A DNA stretch of 64,000 nt from Arion vulgaris (GCA_020796225.1 CM036756.1:49456363-49520362), one strand, 5' to 3'; shown: positions 33,143 through 43,115, counted from the stretch's first letter. A program made the numbers and translations. Notes: a model not told the origin generated them from the sequence alone.

Positions 33143-33440
33143 ATGTGCCAGAAACCATACCAGCTCAGCATGGCATCGTGGGTCTCAACAAGAGCTGTTC
33201 AAGTTGATTTTCCAGAAGTCCAACTGCAAGTTCAAAACCTGCTCAGTGTAGTAAAACTTCACCGAGGTGATTCCGATAACTATTTCAGGGATATTTTTGA
33301 GAAAACAGTACAACTCGCACAGAAAGTGGATATTGAACTGATTATCCCAAGACATTGTGGAAGACAAAAGCATCGAAGTACTCCGGGAACCATAAGTGTT
33401 GAAGAGTACTTCAGACAAACAGTTTACATTCCATACTTAG
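33143..33440 (+). pseudogene. Outer hAT transposase, part 1
   Basis: Resembles the region before the dimerisation domain of the 52 kDa-repressor-like (THAP12-type) hAT proteins. FRDIFEKTVQLAQKVDIELI is followed by PRHCGRQKHRSTPG and SVEEYFRQTVYIPYL. It is cut at 33440 by the inner element; the last three residues of the open frame come from the insertion. It continues at 38926. Confidence 0.8.
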
Positions 33441-33529
33441 CAGAGCCGGATTAGACCAGCGCGGGGCCCGTAGCAAATTTTAGCGCGGGCCCTAAGTTTT
33501 GTATGATAATAAATAATAAAACATAAATT

Positions 33530-33880
33530 TTACAAACAAACTTGTCTCGATTTAATGTGAGCAAATTTAGAGATAATACTAGACAAATCAATTTCTCTAA
33601 GTAAATTACATTCAATGTTCATTAAGGTGAGGTTATTTAGACGATCGTGTCCCATCATGTTTCTTAACTCACTTTTTATACGCTTTAATGTTGAAAAAGA
33701 ACGTTCTCCGCTGCAGTTAGTAATCATTAAAGACAAGTAAATTCGTAAGACTATTTCTACATTTGGGAAACACGACTCTCATGAATTTTCTATTATGTTT
33801 TCTTCCAAATCCTCTTGGTAAGAGCTGACAATATTTGGAGTTCTTTTCAAGATCTCTTCTGCTGTAAGAGATTTCGTATT
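33530..33880 (-). pseudogene. hAT transposase C-terminus, first duplicate
   Basis: MITNCSGERSFSTLKRIKSE is the hAT dimerisation motif. It is preceded in sense by SLTAEEILKRTPNIVSSYQE (33779-33964). About 120 bp present in the sister copy at 37270-37385 is missing here, deleted between matching TCTTCCAAATCC-like ends. The fragment stops at 33880, where Penelope 3' sequence starts. Confidence 0.85.
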
Positions 33881-34265
33881 ACAACGTATTACATTCCTAT
33901 GCTTCTTAGTACTTTCTCTTCCTATGCTTTGTAATCTATATGGGTATATGTTGCATGTATTCAAGTTATATATTTACTAGATGTTTCATTGTTTCTCTTC
34001 CTTTCTATTTCTAGTTTTTATGTGTGTTTTTGTGTTACATTTATTTCGTTATTCGTTTTTATTCCCAGATTTTCATTAGAAACGTTTGTATGTAGTCGTC
34101 CATATGTTTTTTTAATTTGTCACTCCTGTTGTTCGTTTGCTTGATAAAGGCCTTGTTGGTCGAAACGTTACTGTATTTTGTCATTGTTTTTGTAATTTGT
34201 AAAACTACAATACTTTGTGATTACGTGTTTTGCCAATCAAATAGTTTTACTTCAGTCTCATCTAT
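33881..34265 (+). mobile_element. Penelope-like element 3' end
   Basis: ACGTATTACATTCCTATGCT through GCTTGATAAAGGCCTTGTTG and GTCGAAACGTTACTG follows 20815-21190 of the element at 19687. Only the last coding bases and the non-coding terminus remain, so it is strongly 5'-truncated. It adjoins the hAT fragment at 33880. I found no clear target duplication. Confidence 0.85.
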
Positions 34266-34330
34266 TTTGTGAATACTTTAAAGAGGTGTTTTCTTGCTTA
34301 TACAATCTTACAGTTACTTATCTGTATGAA

Positions 34331-34534
34331 TGCCCGCTTACCCAGCGTGTTCGTAGCGCGTTGGACTACGGATGACTAGCCCTCTATGAGTGTGGGTTCA
34401 ATTCCGCGGGCTGGAAGAAAAGCCACAGGTTCCCCAGATTTACGGTGTTCGTGGCACCGAACCGAAGGGATACGATGTCCATGGCACTAAGCCGAAGAGC
34501 TGAAAGCTCAAGTGCTTCTGGATCTGGAAAAAAA
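34331..34534 (+). repeat. SINE family A, copy 3
   Basis: Box A-like GTTCGTAGCGCGTTGGACTA, B-box GGTTCAATTCC, two GGCAC[CT][GA]A-containing near-repeats and a GGATCTGGAAAAAAA end. Probably the best-preserved copy. Confidence 0.85.
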
Positions 34535-34611
34535 TGTTAAAGGAAGAATGTGTGTTCTGTTGGGTAATATGCATGCAGTTTGACCGAAATTTGAAAGTGG
34601 ATGTCCAACAT

Positions 34612-34873
34612 GTGATCGTTTGTAGCTCAAGCGTTAGTGAGCTCGATCACAAACCCGAGCGTACCTGGCTCAAACTTCACGGGGGTGGGGGCAAGTTTAG
34701 AAGCAAATTCGTTTTCGTGGGATTTTTACAAAAAGTAAAAATAGACTTCACCGTTCAGAAAACAATGGCAAACTACTGAACGTACAAGTGGTGCCTAGAA
34801 AATCAACGACTAGTTTACTGTGGTTGATGGCTACGTCCTGTAAAGGATATGCCACGATTTTCATTTTTGTTTC
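34612..34873 (+). repeat. SINE family B, copy 2, 11-bp target duplication
   Basis: ATGTCCAACAT lies on both sides (34601-34611; 34874-34884). The body matches 591-826: TGTAGCTCAAGCG, CTGGCTCAAACTTC, ACAATGGCAAACTACTGAAC, TCCTGTAAAGGATATGCC. The target is LINE sequence, since RTE copies read GTGTCCAACATATCTCC at this point. Confidence 0.85.
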
Positions 34874-34894
34874 ATGTCCAACATATTTCCTTCT

Positions 34895-35051
34895 CAGTGG
34901 CGGCTCGTGTGCATTTTTCTTGGTGGAGCCAGACACAAATTTTCGGAAAAAGTGTGGTTTTTTTTAGTATTTACTATTCCGAAAAGTTATTACCCCTTTC
35001 AATTATTGGTGGAGCCGGGCCCCACTGGCCCTTATGGACGAGCCGCCCCTG
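34895..35051. mobile_element. 157-bp hAT MITE
   Basis: CAGTGGCGGCTCGTG at the left and GACGAGCCGCCCCTG at the right are inverted repeats (13 of 15 match). The flanks TTCCTTCT (34887-34894) and CTCCTTCT (35052-35059) make an 8-bp duplication with one mismatch. No coding capacity. It interrupts the RTE-related LINE fragment that continues at 35052. Confidence 0.88.
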
Positions 35052-35160
35052 CTCCTTCTTATAACAGATGTTACTAGTGGTTGACCAAACATTTCTCTGA
35101 TTTCATCATTTCTTCTGAATTCTTCCATTTCATGTTCATTATTTTTGGCAGACATCTGTA
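35052..35160 (-). pseudogene. RTE LINE C-terminal fragment
   Basis: CTTATAACAGATGTTACTAG, TTGACCAAACAT and TTCTTCCATTTCATGTTCAT match the RTE family near 3590-3670. The continuation to the left, 34570-34611 and 34874-34894, is split by a SINE-B and a MITE. Confidence 0.75.
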
Positions 35161-35644
35161 TGCGATGGTGTTTTTATTTCCTTCTTTTTGAGCCTTCCTT
35201 CACTGCCTCCTGGACATGCATGTCTGTCTCTGATCAATCGCTTCCAATACTCTTTGTCTATTCCGTCTGATGTTAAATCACGATTGAAGGTGTCGATGAA
35301 GCTTAATATTGTGTGCCCATGTCAGTGGTTCTCAAACTAGAGCGGAGCTAGGAATGGCACCATGCACACCTTTTGATAACCACTGGCCCATGCTGTCTGG
35401 TAAGAGTTACGAGTTGGTCACATTCTCTTGAGACGCGATAATCTCTCCTACAGTCAAATGCAATCTGTGACGTCCGATACTCTGTCTGTTACCATATGAT
35501 TTGATTTGCTTTATTGCCTTTTTGTTCAATTTTGTTAGTTATTACCCTATTTTCTATTTAAAAATGGTCCCTGTGTATATAAAGTCTTTAACTTGCTTTA
35601 ATTGATGATTCCCGATGAAGATTTAGGTTGTTATTTTCTCTCTG
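35161..35644 (-). pseudogene. Decayed LINE C-terminal fragment (other family)
   Basis: The minus strand, with frame changes, reads a QVKDFIYTGTIFK-like block near 35600, then NKIEQKGNKANQII near 35530. Further on it reads IDTFNRDLTSDGIDKEYWKR near 35270. It is interrupted by the small hAT element at 35323-35385 and bounded on the right by RTE-2. Confidence 0.5.
35323..35385. mobile_element. 63-bp hAT remnant (smallest MITE in the window)
   Basis: CAGTGGTTCTCAAACT at the left and AGGTGTGCATG...TTTTGATAACCACTG at the right give CAGTGGTT[CA]TCAAA inverted repeats. The flanks GCCCATGT (35315-35322) and GCCCATGC (35386-35393) match in seven of eight positions. Confidence 0.85.
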
Positions 35645-35656
35645 GCGAATGTCATT

Positions 35657-36664
35657 ACTTACTTACTTAATCCCGTCATGCCTAGTGACACATGGGGCTT
35701 CAGAAAGGACTTTCCATGCTCTCCTGTCCGTGCAACCTTCAGCGCAGAGCTCCACGTCAGAGATGCGGTGTCCAGTTCCTCTTCCATCATGCGCCTCCAT
35801 GTTGTCCGTGGTCTGCCTTTCTTTCTCTTTCCTTCTGGTGTCCAAGTGAGGGCTACCCTTGCAGGCATTTCTTGTCTCATTCTCATAACATGTCCGAGCC
35901 ATTTCCATCTTCTCTTTTTGAGTATGTCATTCCTTGCCTCTTGTCTTGTATCTTGGAGTAGTTGGTTATTATATATTTTTACTGGCCAAAAGATTCCCAA
36001 GATTCTGCGAAGACAAGAGTGGTGGAAAACTGACAGCCTGCTAGTATCTCCTTTGGTCATCCTCCAACACTCCGATCCGTAGAGCAAAACTGGCAAAACA
36101 ATGCTTTTATAGAGTTTAAGCTTTGTGGTCCTATTGTAGATTTTGGACTTCCATACTGGTTTCATTCTGGCAAAAGCGGTTCTGGCCTTACTTAGACGTG
36201 ATTTTATATCTTCCTCTGTGCCACCATTTAGTGTCAGTACGCTACCAAGATATGTAAACTGCTCAACCCTTTCCAGTGTTTCATTTTCTAACATTACTGG
36301 TTGTTGGATTTCACTGTTTGTCATAATTTTTGTTTTTCCTGTGTTTGTTTTGAGGCCTACTGTCTTTGCCGTGCTGTGAAGTATTGTACTTTTCTCTTGT
36401 ATATGTTCATATTTGTGTGACACCAGGGCTATATCATCTGCAAAGTCCAGATCCTCAAGCATATCGAAAGGGGTCCATCTTATTCCTCTTGGTGCTTGTT
36501 GATTTATGGCATTTTTAGCACCCAGTCAATTGTAATACTAACCAAAAGAGAGGACATTACGCATCCCTGTCTTACACCAGATTTTACTGGAAATGTTTTG
36601 TTGGAATTCTTTAGGTTGCAGGAGAAATCTTTATAGAAGAGGGCTATGATGTTAACAAGCTTCT
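35657..36664 (-). mobile_element. RTE-2 LINE, 5'-truncated, 12-bp target duplication
   Basis: GCGAATGTCATT lies on both sides (35645-35656; 36665-36676). The 3' tail is (TAAG)n-like (ACTTACTTACTTA at 35657). A second, distinct RTE-type family compared with 3321-6457. The coding remains are the RT from the GVRQGC-like region (near 36580) to the C-terminus. Confidence 0.92.
35659..36462 (-). CDS. RTE-2 reverse transcriptase, C-terminal 267 residues
   Basis: The longest clean LINE frame apart from 62003-62986. The catalytic FADD lies at residues ~7-10 (DLDFADDIALVSH). QFTYLGSVLTLNGGTEEDI follows at about 88-106, then LYGSECWRMT near 148, RRWKWLGHVMRMR near 205 and KKGRPRTTWRRMMEEELD near 232. 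It ends naturally just before the tail. It lacks the endonuclease and most of the palm because of 5' truncation, so it cannot act alone. The absence of stops suggests a recent insertion. Confidence 0.88.
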   Translation of the reverse strand: MLEDLDFADDIALVSHKYEHIQEKSTILHSTAKTVGLKTNTGKTKIMTNSEIQQPVMLENETLERVEQFTYLGSVLTLNGGTEEDIKSRLSKARTAFARMKPVWKSKIYNRTTKLKLYKSIVLPVLLYGSECWRMTKGDTSRLSVFHHSCLRRILGIFWPVKIYNNQLLQDTRQEARNDILKKRRWKWLGHVMRMRQEMPARVALTWTPEGKRKKGRPRTTWRRMMEEELDTASLTWSSALKVARTGEHGKSFLKPHVSLGMTGLSK

Positions 36665-36719
36665 GCGAATGTCATTGCTTCGGTTTATATATGCAAAACT
36701 ATATATTTAAAAAAGGAAG

Positions 36720-36918
36720 AGCTCCAAACAGTTCGGGAATTCGATTCCTTGTAAATTTTATATCACATAAAGATATCAACATACAAATAAATGACCAAAC
36801 GCTAAAGCAGGTGAGAGAATTCAAATACCCTGGAAGTATCTTCACATCTGATAGTAGACTGGACAGAGAGATCTAAACTAGAACCCAGCAAGCCAACAAC
36901 ATTACATACCAGTTTACC
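36720..36918 (+). pseudogene. LINE C-terminal fragment, + strand
   Basis: IQINDQTLKQVREFKYPGSI, FTSDSRLDREI, stop, then TRTQQANNITYQF. This matches the family at 8681-10230 (KQVSEFKYL ... EIETRCQKANAVTYQL). It is cut at 36918 by the second left end of the inner hAT. Confidence 0.75.
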
Positions 36919-37452
36919 CAGTGCCGGATTAGGCCAGCGCGGGGCCAGTAGCAAATTTTAGCGCGGGGCCCTAGGTTGTGTATGATAATAAATAATAAAA
37001 CACAACTTTTACAAACAAACTTGTCTCGATTTAATGTGAGCAAACTTAGAGATAACACTAGACAAATCAATTCCTCTAAGTAAATTACAATCAATGTTCA
37101 TTTATTTGAGGTTATTTAGACGATCTTGTCCCATCATGTTCCTTAACTCAATTTTTATACGCGTTAATGTTGAAAAAGAACGTTCTCCGCTGCATTTAGT
37201 AATCATTAAAGACAAGTAAATTCGTAAGACTATTTCTACATTTGGGAAACACGACTCTAATGAATTTTCCATTATAAGTTTATAAAATTGCAGTTCAAGG
37301 GCCTCATTATTTTCGTTGCTAATAGCAGCAGCTACATTAGTTTTAAGAAGTTCAGCGAACTGCACAAGTTCGTCGCCTAGGCGTTCTTCCAAATCCTCTT
37401 GGTAAGAGCTGACAATATTTGGAGTTCTTTTCAAGATCTCTTCTGCTGTAAG
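36919..37452. repeat. Second copy of the inner hAT left end
   Basis: CAGTGCCGGATTAGGCCAGC at 36919 repeats the left terminus at 33441 (CAGAGCCGGATTAGACCAGC) and follows it for ~540 bp. The 8 bp before it (AGTTTACC) do not match the right-hand flank ATACTTAG, so this end has no partner duplication here. Confidence 0.88.
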
Positions 37453-38190
37453 AGATTTTAACTGCCGAAATGTTCCAAATACATCAGTCACTCTATGGTA
37501 CGCTTCCATGCGTTTAGCTAAGGCAGAAAGTACATTATCAATTATGACAATAAACACCTGACTTTCAAATTTTTGTTTGGGTGTTTGATTTTCTACAACT
37601 TCATCGAGCGTAGTAGAGCCACTAAAATCGTCGTACTTAGTATTTCGCTTGCGTCGTCGTGAAGTTTGTTGCTGATATTCTTGACAGTGAGTCAGGATTT
37701 TGGCTTTGGCCTCAATATCTGAAAATGTAGGCCGCATTGCTTGAACGTACCCGTGTAACGATTCATAAAGAGCATATCCCGTGTTAAGGTCTTGATCAGG
37801 TGACTGTAATGAAGCGCTAGACGCTTGCAAGCGTTCTAGAATTCCGTTCCATAAAATGCTAACTATTCCCGTTTCCAACTTACTCATCTCCAAAACTAGC
37901 CCATACGCTTGATTACGACACTCTACCTTTTGATCCATGTTATTTGAGATGTCATCCAAAACTTGTTTGATAATGGTAAAACCACATAAAAGTGCTTTTG
38001 TCGCATCAGCTCGGGAAGACCACCTGGTGTCCGACAGTCTCTTCAAAGTCGGGAGTTTTGAACCTGTATCTTCCAGTGCTTTTGTAAGAATGCCCCATTG
38101 ATAGGTAGAAGCGGAAAAGAATGTATAGAGACTTTCAACAAAATCGAAAAAATGGATGCTTCTATACAACATTCTGCAGCACATTCGCAA
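37102..38190 (-). CDS. hAT transposase (ZMYM1/TTF-type), 362-residue frame
   Basis: The long open C-terminal part of the inner hAT transposase. LKRLSDTRWSSRADATKALL near residue 48 is the conserved W region. A basic patch RRRKRN lies near 178. SLTAEEILKRTPNIVSSYQE comes at about 243-262. The dimerisation domain with ITKCSGERSFSTLTRIKIEL is near 333-352. Upstream sense sequence to about 38780 continues with stops (SLDSTPDISHVDQLTLIVRY, VERFVKFLDMEGHTAEQLAQ), so the real start lies further up and is broken near 38200-38350. hAT transposases act as dimers and leave 8-bp duplications. Confidence 0.87.
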   Translation of the reverse strand: MRMCCRMLYRSIHFFDFVESLYTFFSASTYQWGILTKALEDTGSKLPTLKRLSDTRWSSRADATKALLCGFTIIKQVLDDISNNMDQKVECRNQAYGLVLEMSKLETGIVSILWNGILERLQASSASLQSPDQDLNTGYALYESLHGYVQAMRPTFSDIEAKAKILTHCQEYQQQTSRRRKRNTKYDDFSGSTTLDEVVENQTPKQKFESQVFIVIIDNVLSALAKRMEAYHRVTDVFGTFRQLKSLTAEEILKRTPNIVSSYQEDLEERLGDELVQFAELLKTNVAAAISNENNEALELQFYKLIMENSLESCFPNVEIVLRIYLSLMITKCSGERSFSTLTRIKIELRNMMGQDRLNNLK

Positions 38191-38780
38191 CCAAATTCAG
38201 TGAATGTGCAAAGCAGGGAATGTATTCTGCGTACTTATTTATCTCCTTAATGCGTGCTTGTAAGCCGTTGTATTTCCCACTCATGTTGCTGGCATTGTCA
38301 TAGCTTTGACCGCGACAGTCTTTGATATCAATGCCATTTTCCTTTAAAAATCAAGTAAACTTTGGGCGAGTTGTTCAGCAGTATGACCTTCCATATCCAA
38401 GAACTTCACAAACCTTTCCACTGGTCCAGATGGTAACACATAGCGCACTATTAGAGTGAGTTGGTCCACATGCGAAATGTCTGGAGTAGAGTCCAGTGAT
38501 ACGGAATAGTACTTGCATTTCTTAATTTCGCAAATAATATGATCCAGTAAGCTTGATGCAATTAGATGGATAAATTCCTCACATATTGTTTTTGATATGA
38601 TGTATGTCCCTCTCCTTTATTTGCATAAGTATTTATATGCTGAGCCAGAAAAATGTCAAATTTGGCTATTAATTCCAACAAACCTAAATAATTTCCATTA
38701 TTAGGTGAACCAATAATTTCATCCCTACCCCGAAATGCAAGACCTCGTTCTGCCCTAATCTCAATAAAAAAAAATGAAAG
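38191..38780 (-). pseudogene. hAT transposase N-terminal continuation (broken)
   Basis: The sense strand reads a CKYYSVSLDSTPDISHVDQL segment with the first catalytic Asp near 38500, a VLPSGPVERFVKFLDMEGHT block near 38420, then frameshifts near 38345. An YDNASNMSGKYNG-like segment (second Asp region) and a CFAHSLNL-like segment lie at 38300-38190. The N-terminal zinc-finger part is missing. Confidence 0.8.
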
Positions 38781-38925
38781 GGAAATTATTACCCACCTCC
38801 CAAACTTGGTTCCTTGTTTATGACTAGTGACAACTTAGCTCCAGAGGCGCGGGCCCCCCCCCAAAGCGCGGGGCCCGTAGCATTTGCTACTTCTGCTACT
38901 ATGCTAATCCGGCTCTGATACTTAG

Positions 38926-39430
38926 ATTCTCTAATTAACTCAATGGAGAGTCGATTTTGTGAAGCCAACAGTGCACAATTTAACTTAGCGTTGCTACATC
39001 CTTCGAAATTGTGCAAACTGAATCGTCAACAGTTTAAGGATATAATGTCTACTATTAATCAGGTATACCACATTGGTAATTTTGAAACTGAAGCCTTTGT
39101 TGGTTTGTTTTTGGGAAAACGCGAGAATACAAAAGTAGCCAAGATTTTATCGACTTGTTACCTTTTACAAAGTTTTATCCGAGTGTCAGGTATGCCTTAC
39201 TAGTTTTGCTAACATTACCAGCAACAACATGTACGGTGGAGCGATCGTTCAGTACATTACGTCGTGTAAAAACATGGCTTAGATCTACAATGTCAGATGA
39301 ACGTCTGTCTGGATTGTGCATGTTAAGCGTACACAGAGACAAAGTGAACTGCAACAAAAAAGACTTTATGGACAAAATTGTAGATATGTTTGGTAGCGAT
39401 AACAGACGACTCAGTTCTTGTTTAAAGAAT
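38926..39430 (+). pseudogene. Outer hAT transposase, part 2 with dimerisation domain
   Basis: It resumes after the inner insertion with LINSMESRFCEANSAQFNLA, then FKDIMSTINQVYHIGNFETE. A frameshift near 39165 follows, then YALLVLLTLPATTCTVERSF STLRRVKTWL with the hAT dimerisation motif (TVERSFSTLRR) and STMSDERLSGLCMLSVHRD. A natural-looking end follows at about 39430. Family: 52 kDa-repressor/THAP12-like hAT. Confidence 0.85.
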
Positions 39431-39643
39431 AAATTTTATTTTAAATTTATGTTGCAATATTTTTTGTTATATACATATATTGTGTTCATAAAAATTTTGT
39501 TGCTACAGTATGCCCTTCATTACTACAATGTCCTGTCCGTTCGTTCACCATACAAATACGCTACAGTAAATTAAAACTACATTAAAACATTACTAAAAAT
39601 ATTTCCCCCTAGAAAATTTTCTGCGGGCGCCTCTGCATGTCTC

Positions 39644-40205
39644 ATATAATTTCATATGGGGGAATCCTCATTTTACAAATGTGTGTAAACCATAAATTCT
39701 TGAGATTGCTATATACAAACACGAACAAATATATGAAACACGCAACAGAAAACCAAGCATTGCTATTGTCCCAAATGTAGGCGTCTCGAGTGTGTACATA
39801 GAATTCACTTATAGCTAGGATCAAAATACATTGCATTTCATTGTGTTATAAAAGCATACTTTTGACTTTCAATGATGTATGTAATTTTATGTAAAATGAC
39901 ATTGTGAACGAACCAAGATAACACCCACCAATGACATTTCATATTGCAATACGTGATAACTTGCAAAGTGACATTTCAGAAGAGCAGATCTACAGGTAGA
40001 CAACAATAGAAGGCAGCGCTGTTAACTACCCAGTAGTTTCTTGAATCCACCAGTCCTGCCCACACACAAACTTAAACTCAATATAATGTTACTTCAAAAC
40101 CTCAACGCGTCAATTATTTGCAAAGGAACCGGGCTACACGTGTACATTTTGCAACCATTTTGTGATAGAGGTGATACATTAACTGCATGTGCTGTTGGAC
40201 AATGC
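39644..40205. other. No gene recognised
   Basis: Intervening DNA without visible features. Confidence 0.4.
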
Positions 40206-40206
40206 T

Positions 40207-40258
<52 letters not shown>
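40206..40258. repeat. (TA)n microsatellite, insertion site of an RTE
   Basis: A TA run with one GTA interruption. A matching TA run resumes at 43128-43145 on the far side of the RTE. Confidence 0.9.
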
Positions 40259-40284
<26 letters not shown>

Positions 40285-40359
40285 TCCTCTCGTACCGTTA
40301 TACGTTACATAGGACCTGCAAGTAATTTCTTCATACCCGCTCTATCCTGGGCAACTCGC

Positions 40360-41488
40360 TCAATTTCCTCCATGGAACTGAGACCGATATTTCCTGCCTC
40401 TCAGCAAAGTTCGTTTCAGGGTCTCCTTGGGTCGACCTCTCTTTCTTGAACCCTTTGCATCCCACTTCAATGCCTGCTTTGATATTTGTTGATCATTTCT
40501 CCTTAAGGTGTGCCCAACATATCTCCATCTTCTCTTTCTTATAACAGTTGTCACCAGTGGTTGACCAGACATGTCTCTGATTTCATCACTTCTCCTGAAT
40601 TCGTTCCATTTCATATTCATTATTTTTCGAAGACATCTATTTTCAAATGCATTCAACTTGCTTTCTATATCTTTAGTAATTTTCCAACTCTCGCTGGCAT
40701 ATGTTAGGATTGATACAACATTTGAATTGAAAATTCGTAATTTAGTTTTAATACTATATAACTTGCAGTTCTATATTTTATTTAGACTTTTAAAAGCTGC
40801 TTTGCCAATTCGTATTATAATTTCTTTTTAACATTTCCTGTGCAATCAAAATTGCTACCTAAATAGGTGAACTGCTCTGTTATTTTTATCATTTTAGATT
40901 CCAGTGTGATATCTGTATTACTTGCAATAGGTGTTTTCATTATATTTGTTTTTCATAGTTTATCTGCAGTCCAACTTGTGATGCTATAGATGAGAAGTTG
41001 TCTGTTTTTCTTTGCATATCTTGGTTGTTTCTACTTAACAAGGCAATATCATCTGCAAAATCCAAATCTTCTAGTTGACTATTTTCTACCCAATCGATGC
41101 CAGTTTCGCCCCTGCAACATTTTCGCATCACCCAGTCAATGGCCACTCCAAACAATAGCGGAGATAGAATACAGCCTTGCTTTACTCCGGTTTCAACCAT
41201 AAACCAGTCGCTGTGTCCACCACCAGTGCGAACTGCACACTGTGAACCATCATAGAGGCTGTTAATAATGTTTATTATTTTGTCTGGTATTCCATAGCAT
41301 CTCAGAATATTCCACATAAAGATTCTGTGTAGACTATCAATGGCTTTTTTTAAATCGATGAAGTTTAGTATGAGTGGTTGTTGCTTCTCAATATGTTCCT
41401 CCAAAATTAGTCGTAGGGTAATTATTTGGTCTAAGCAGCTTCTCCCAGGTCTAAAACCAGCTTGTTCTTCTCTCAGGGTTGTGTCCAC
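40360..41488 (-). pseudogene. RTE reverse transcriptase, 3' half
   Basis: Frame 40940-41488 (182 residues) holds EEQAGFRPGRSCLDQIITL, FIDLKKAIDSLHR, the GVKQGCILSPLLFGVAIDW block and the catalytic LDFADDIALLS. Frame 40360-40656 holds the C-terminal RRRWRYVGHTLRRNDQQISK. A decayed stretch at 40660-40940 separates them. Better preserved than the copy at 3321. Confidence 0.88.
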
Positions 41489-41579
41489 TGCTCCTTTGAT
41501 TCTATTAAGAATGTTTTGCAGAAAGTCTTGGTCATTACTGATAACTCTGCCAATGCCGGTTCCAAGTCCAAATGAAAAA

Positions 41580-43115
41580 GGAGGAGGACTTGTGCGTGAG
41601 GCCAGCTACCTTATTACAAGCTACCTCATCACAAGAAATTGAAAGAGCTACAGAAACTTGTAAGAAAGGACGCCATACCGTAAACCGACCAGCCAGGTGG
41701 TGTGTGGTTCACCTAATGCATCAATGACGGTTGCTGATGAAAGCCGCTTTGCGGAAGTCAGCAACCCGACTCGTACATTACTTGGCTCAAAAACACACAC
41801 TAAAATTGGATTTTAGAATGTGAGAACGATGGCCACGGCTACAAAATCAGCCCAAATTGCAGAAGAAATGAAGAGATACGAGCTAGACATACTGGGGTTA
41901 AGTCAGGTGAGATGGCCTGGAACAGATAGAAGAGTAGTTAGTGGATTAACTTTCATATATTCAGGGAGAGAAGATGGTAAGCATTTTGAAGGAGTGGGTA
42001 TAATGATGACAACTAGAGTAGCAAAGAGCATGTTAGAATGGGAACCCATCTCGAGTCGGATAATTAGAGCCCGCTTCAGTACCAGGCATGTCAATATGAC
42101 AATACTGCAGTGTTATGCACCAACAAACGAGGCTGGCGATGACAATAAAGACACATTTTATGAGCAACTACAAGATCAAATTAACAAGATCCAAAAACAT
42201 GACCATGATGTCAAAAACATGACCACGGTGTCATGGTGAAAAAAGAACAACTGCGAATAGACAGTCAAAGGCTACAATACAAGGAAGTAAAAGAGGAAAA
42301 TCAGCTCTAACTTAAGAATAGGTTTGAGTTACTCAATGGTGAAAATGAACAGAGCATTGAAGACAAATGGACTAAGATAAAGGACACACTATTGGGGGCA
42401 GCAATTAATAGCGCAGGATTAAAGACGAAAGACAGAAAACCCTGGATAAGCGATGACACCTGGAAATGTATTCAAGAAAGAAGAAAGATGAAACTAGCCA
42501 TATTTAATACTAAGAATGCAACAGATGAAATCCAAGCTAAAGAGGAATATAGACTAAAAGACAAGGAAGCGAAAAGAGCGGCTAGAAGAGATAAAAGAGC
42601 ATATGTCAATTGACTGGCTGAAGAAGGGGAAAAGGCAGATAAGACTGGAAACAGTAAAATGTTATACAATACACTAAAACAACTTACTGGAACTTTTGTT
42701 TCAAAGGTGGCCCAATCAAGAGTAAAGATGGTAAAGTTCTAACATCAGATACCGAGCAGAAGAAAAGATGGGCAGAACATTTTGAAGAAATATTAAATAG
42801 ACCTGATCCACCAGTACTACTCAAGTTTGACGATGAGACAAGAAACAGCTCCCTACCAATTAACGAAGAAATGATAAGTGTAGCCGAGGTCAAGGAGGCA
42901 ATCCATTTCTTGATAAACAATAAGGCAGCGGGTGATGACAACATTACTGCAGAAATGCTCAAAGCGGCTGATGATACAACTATTAGCCAGGTGTAAGAAC
43001 TATTTAATAAAGTATGGGAAGAAGAAACTGTCCCAGATCAATGGAAAAAGGGAATAATTGTTAAGATCCCCAAAAAGGTGATCTCAAAGATTGCAACAAC
43101 TGGAGAGGGATCACC
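41580..43115 (+). pseudogene. RTE endonuclease and RT start, inverted 5' half
   Basis: Frame 41820-42239 carries LDILGLSQVRWPG (catalytic Glu region) and LQCYAPTNEAGDD, then breaks. Compared with 5441-5992, about 0.4 kb holding GDFNAKVG and the SDH motif is missing at 42230, where a ~20-bp AAAACATGACCA-containing repeat marks the junction. Frame 42392-42613 carries GLKTKDRKPWISDDTW and the basic linker. Decayed sequence to 43115 reads LLINNKAAGDDNITAEMLK and NNWRGITLLS. Confidence 0.87.

Larger units (their letters stand above)
33441..38917 (-). mobile_element. Inner hAT composite, 8-bp target duplication
   Basis: CAGAGCCGGATTAG at 33441 and CTAATCCGGCTCTG at 38904-38917 are perfect 14-bp inverted repeats. 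ATACTTAG lies on both sides (33433-33440; 38918-38925), so the unit inserted into the outer hAT gene. Inside, its left-end sequence occurs twice (33441-33880 and 36919-37452). Between the two copies lie a Penelope fragment, two SINEs, two hAT MITEs and LINE fragments. The right half holds a long transposase frame. Confidence 0.9.
33035..39635 (+). mobile_element. Outer hAT transposon, split by an inner hAT
   Basis: The ends are CATGGGCGCCCGCAG (33035) and CTGCGGGCGCCTCTG (39635), an inverted repeat with two differences. The flanks are identical, CATGTCTC at 33027-33034 and 39636-39643, an 8-bp hAT duplication. Subtracting the inner insertion (33441-38917 plus one TSD) leaves about 1.1 kb, so the outer element was already internally deleted and non-autonomous. 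Its transposase fragment is + strand and split by the inner insertion at the codon for ...YIPYLAEP. Confidence 0.92.
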
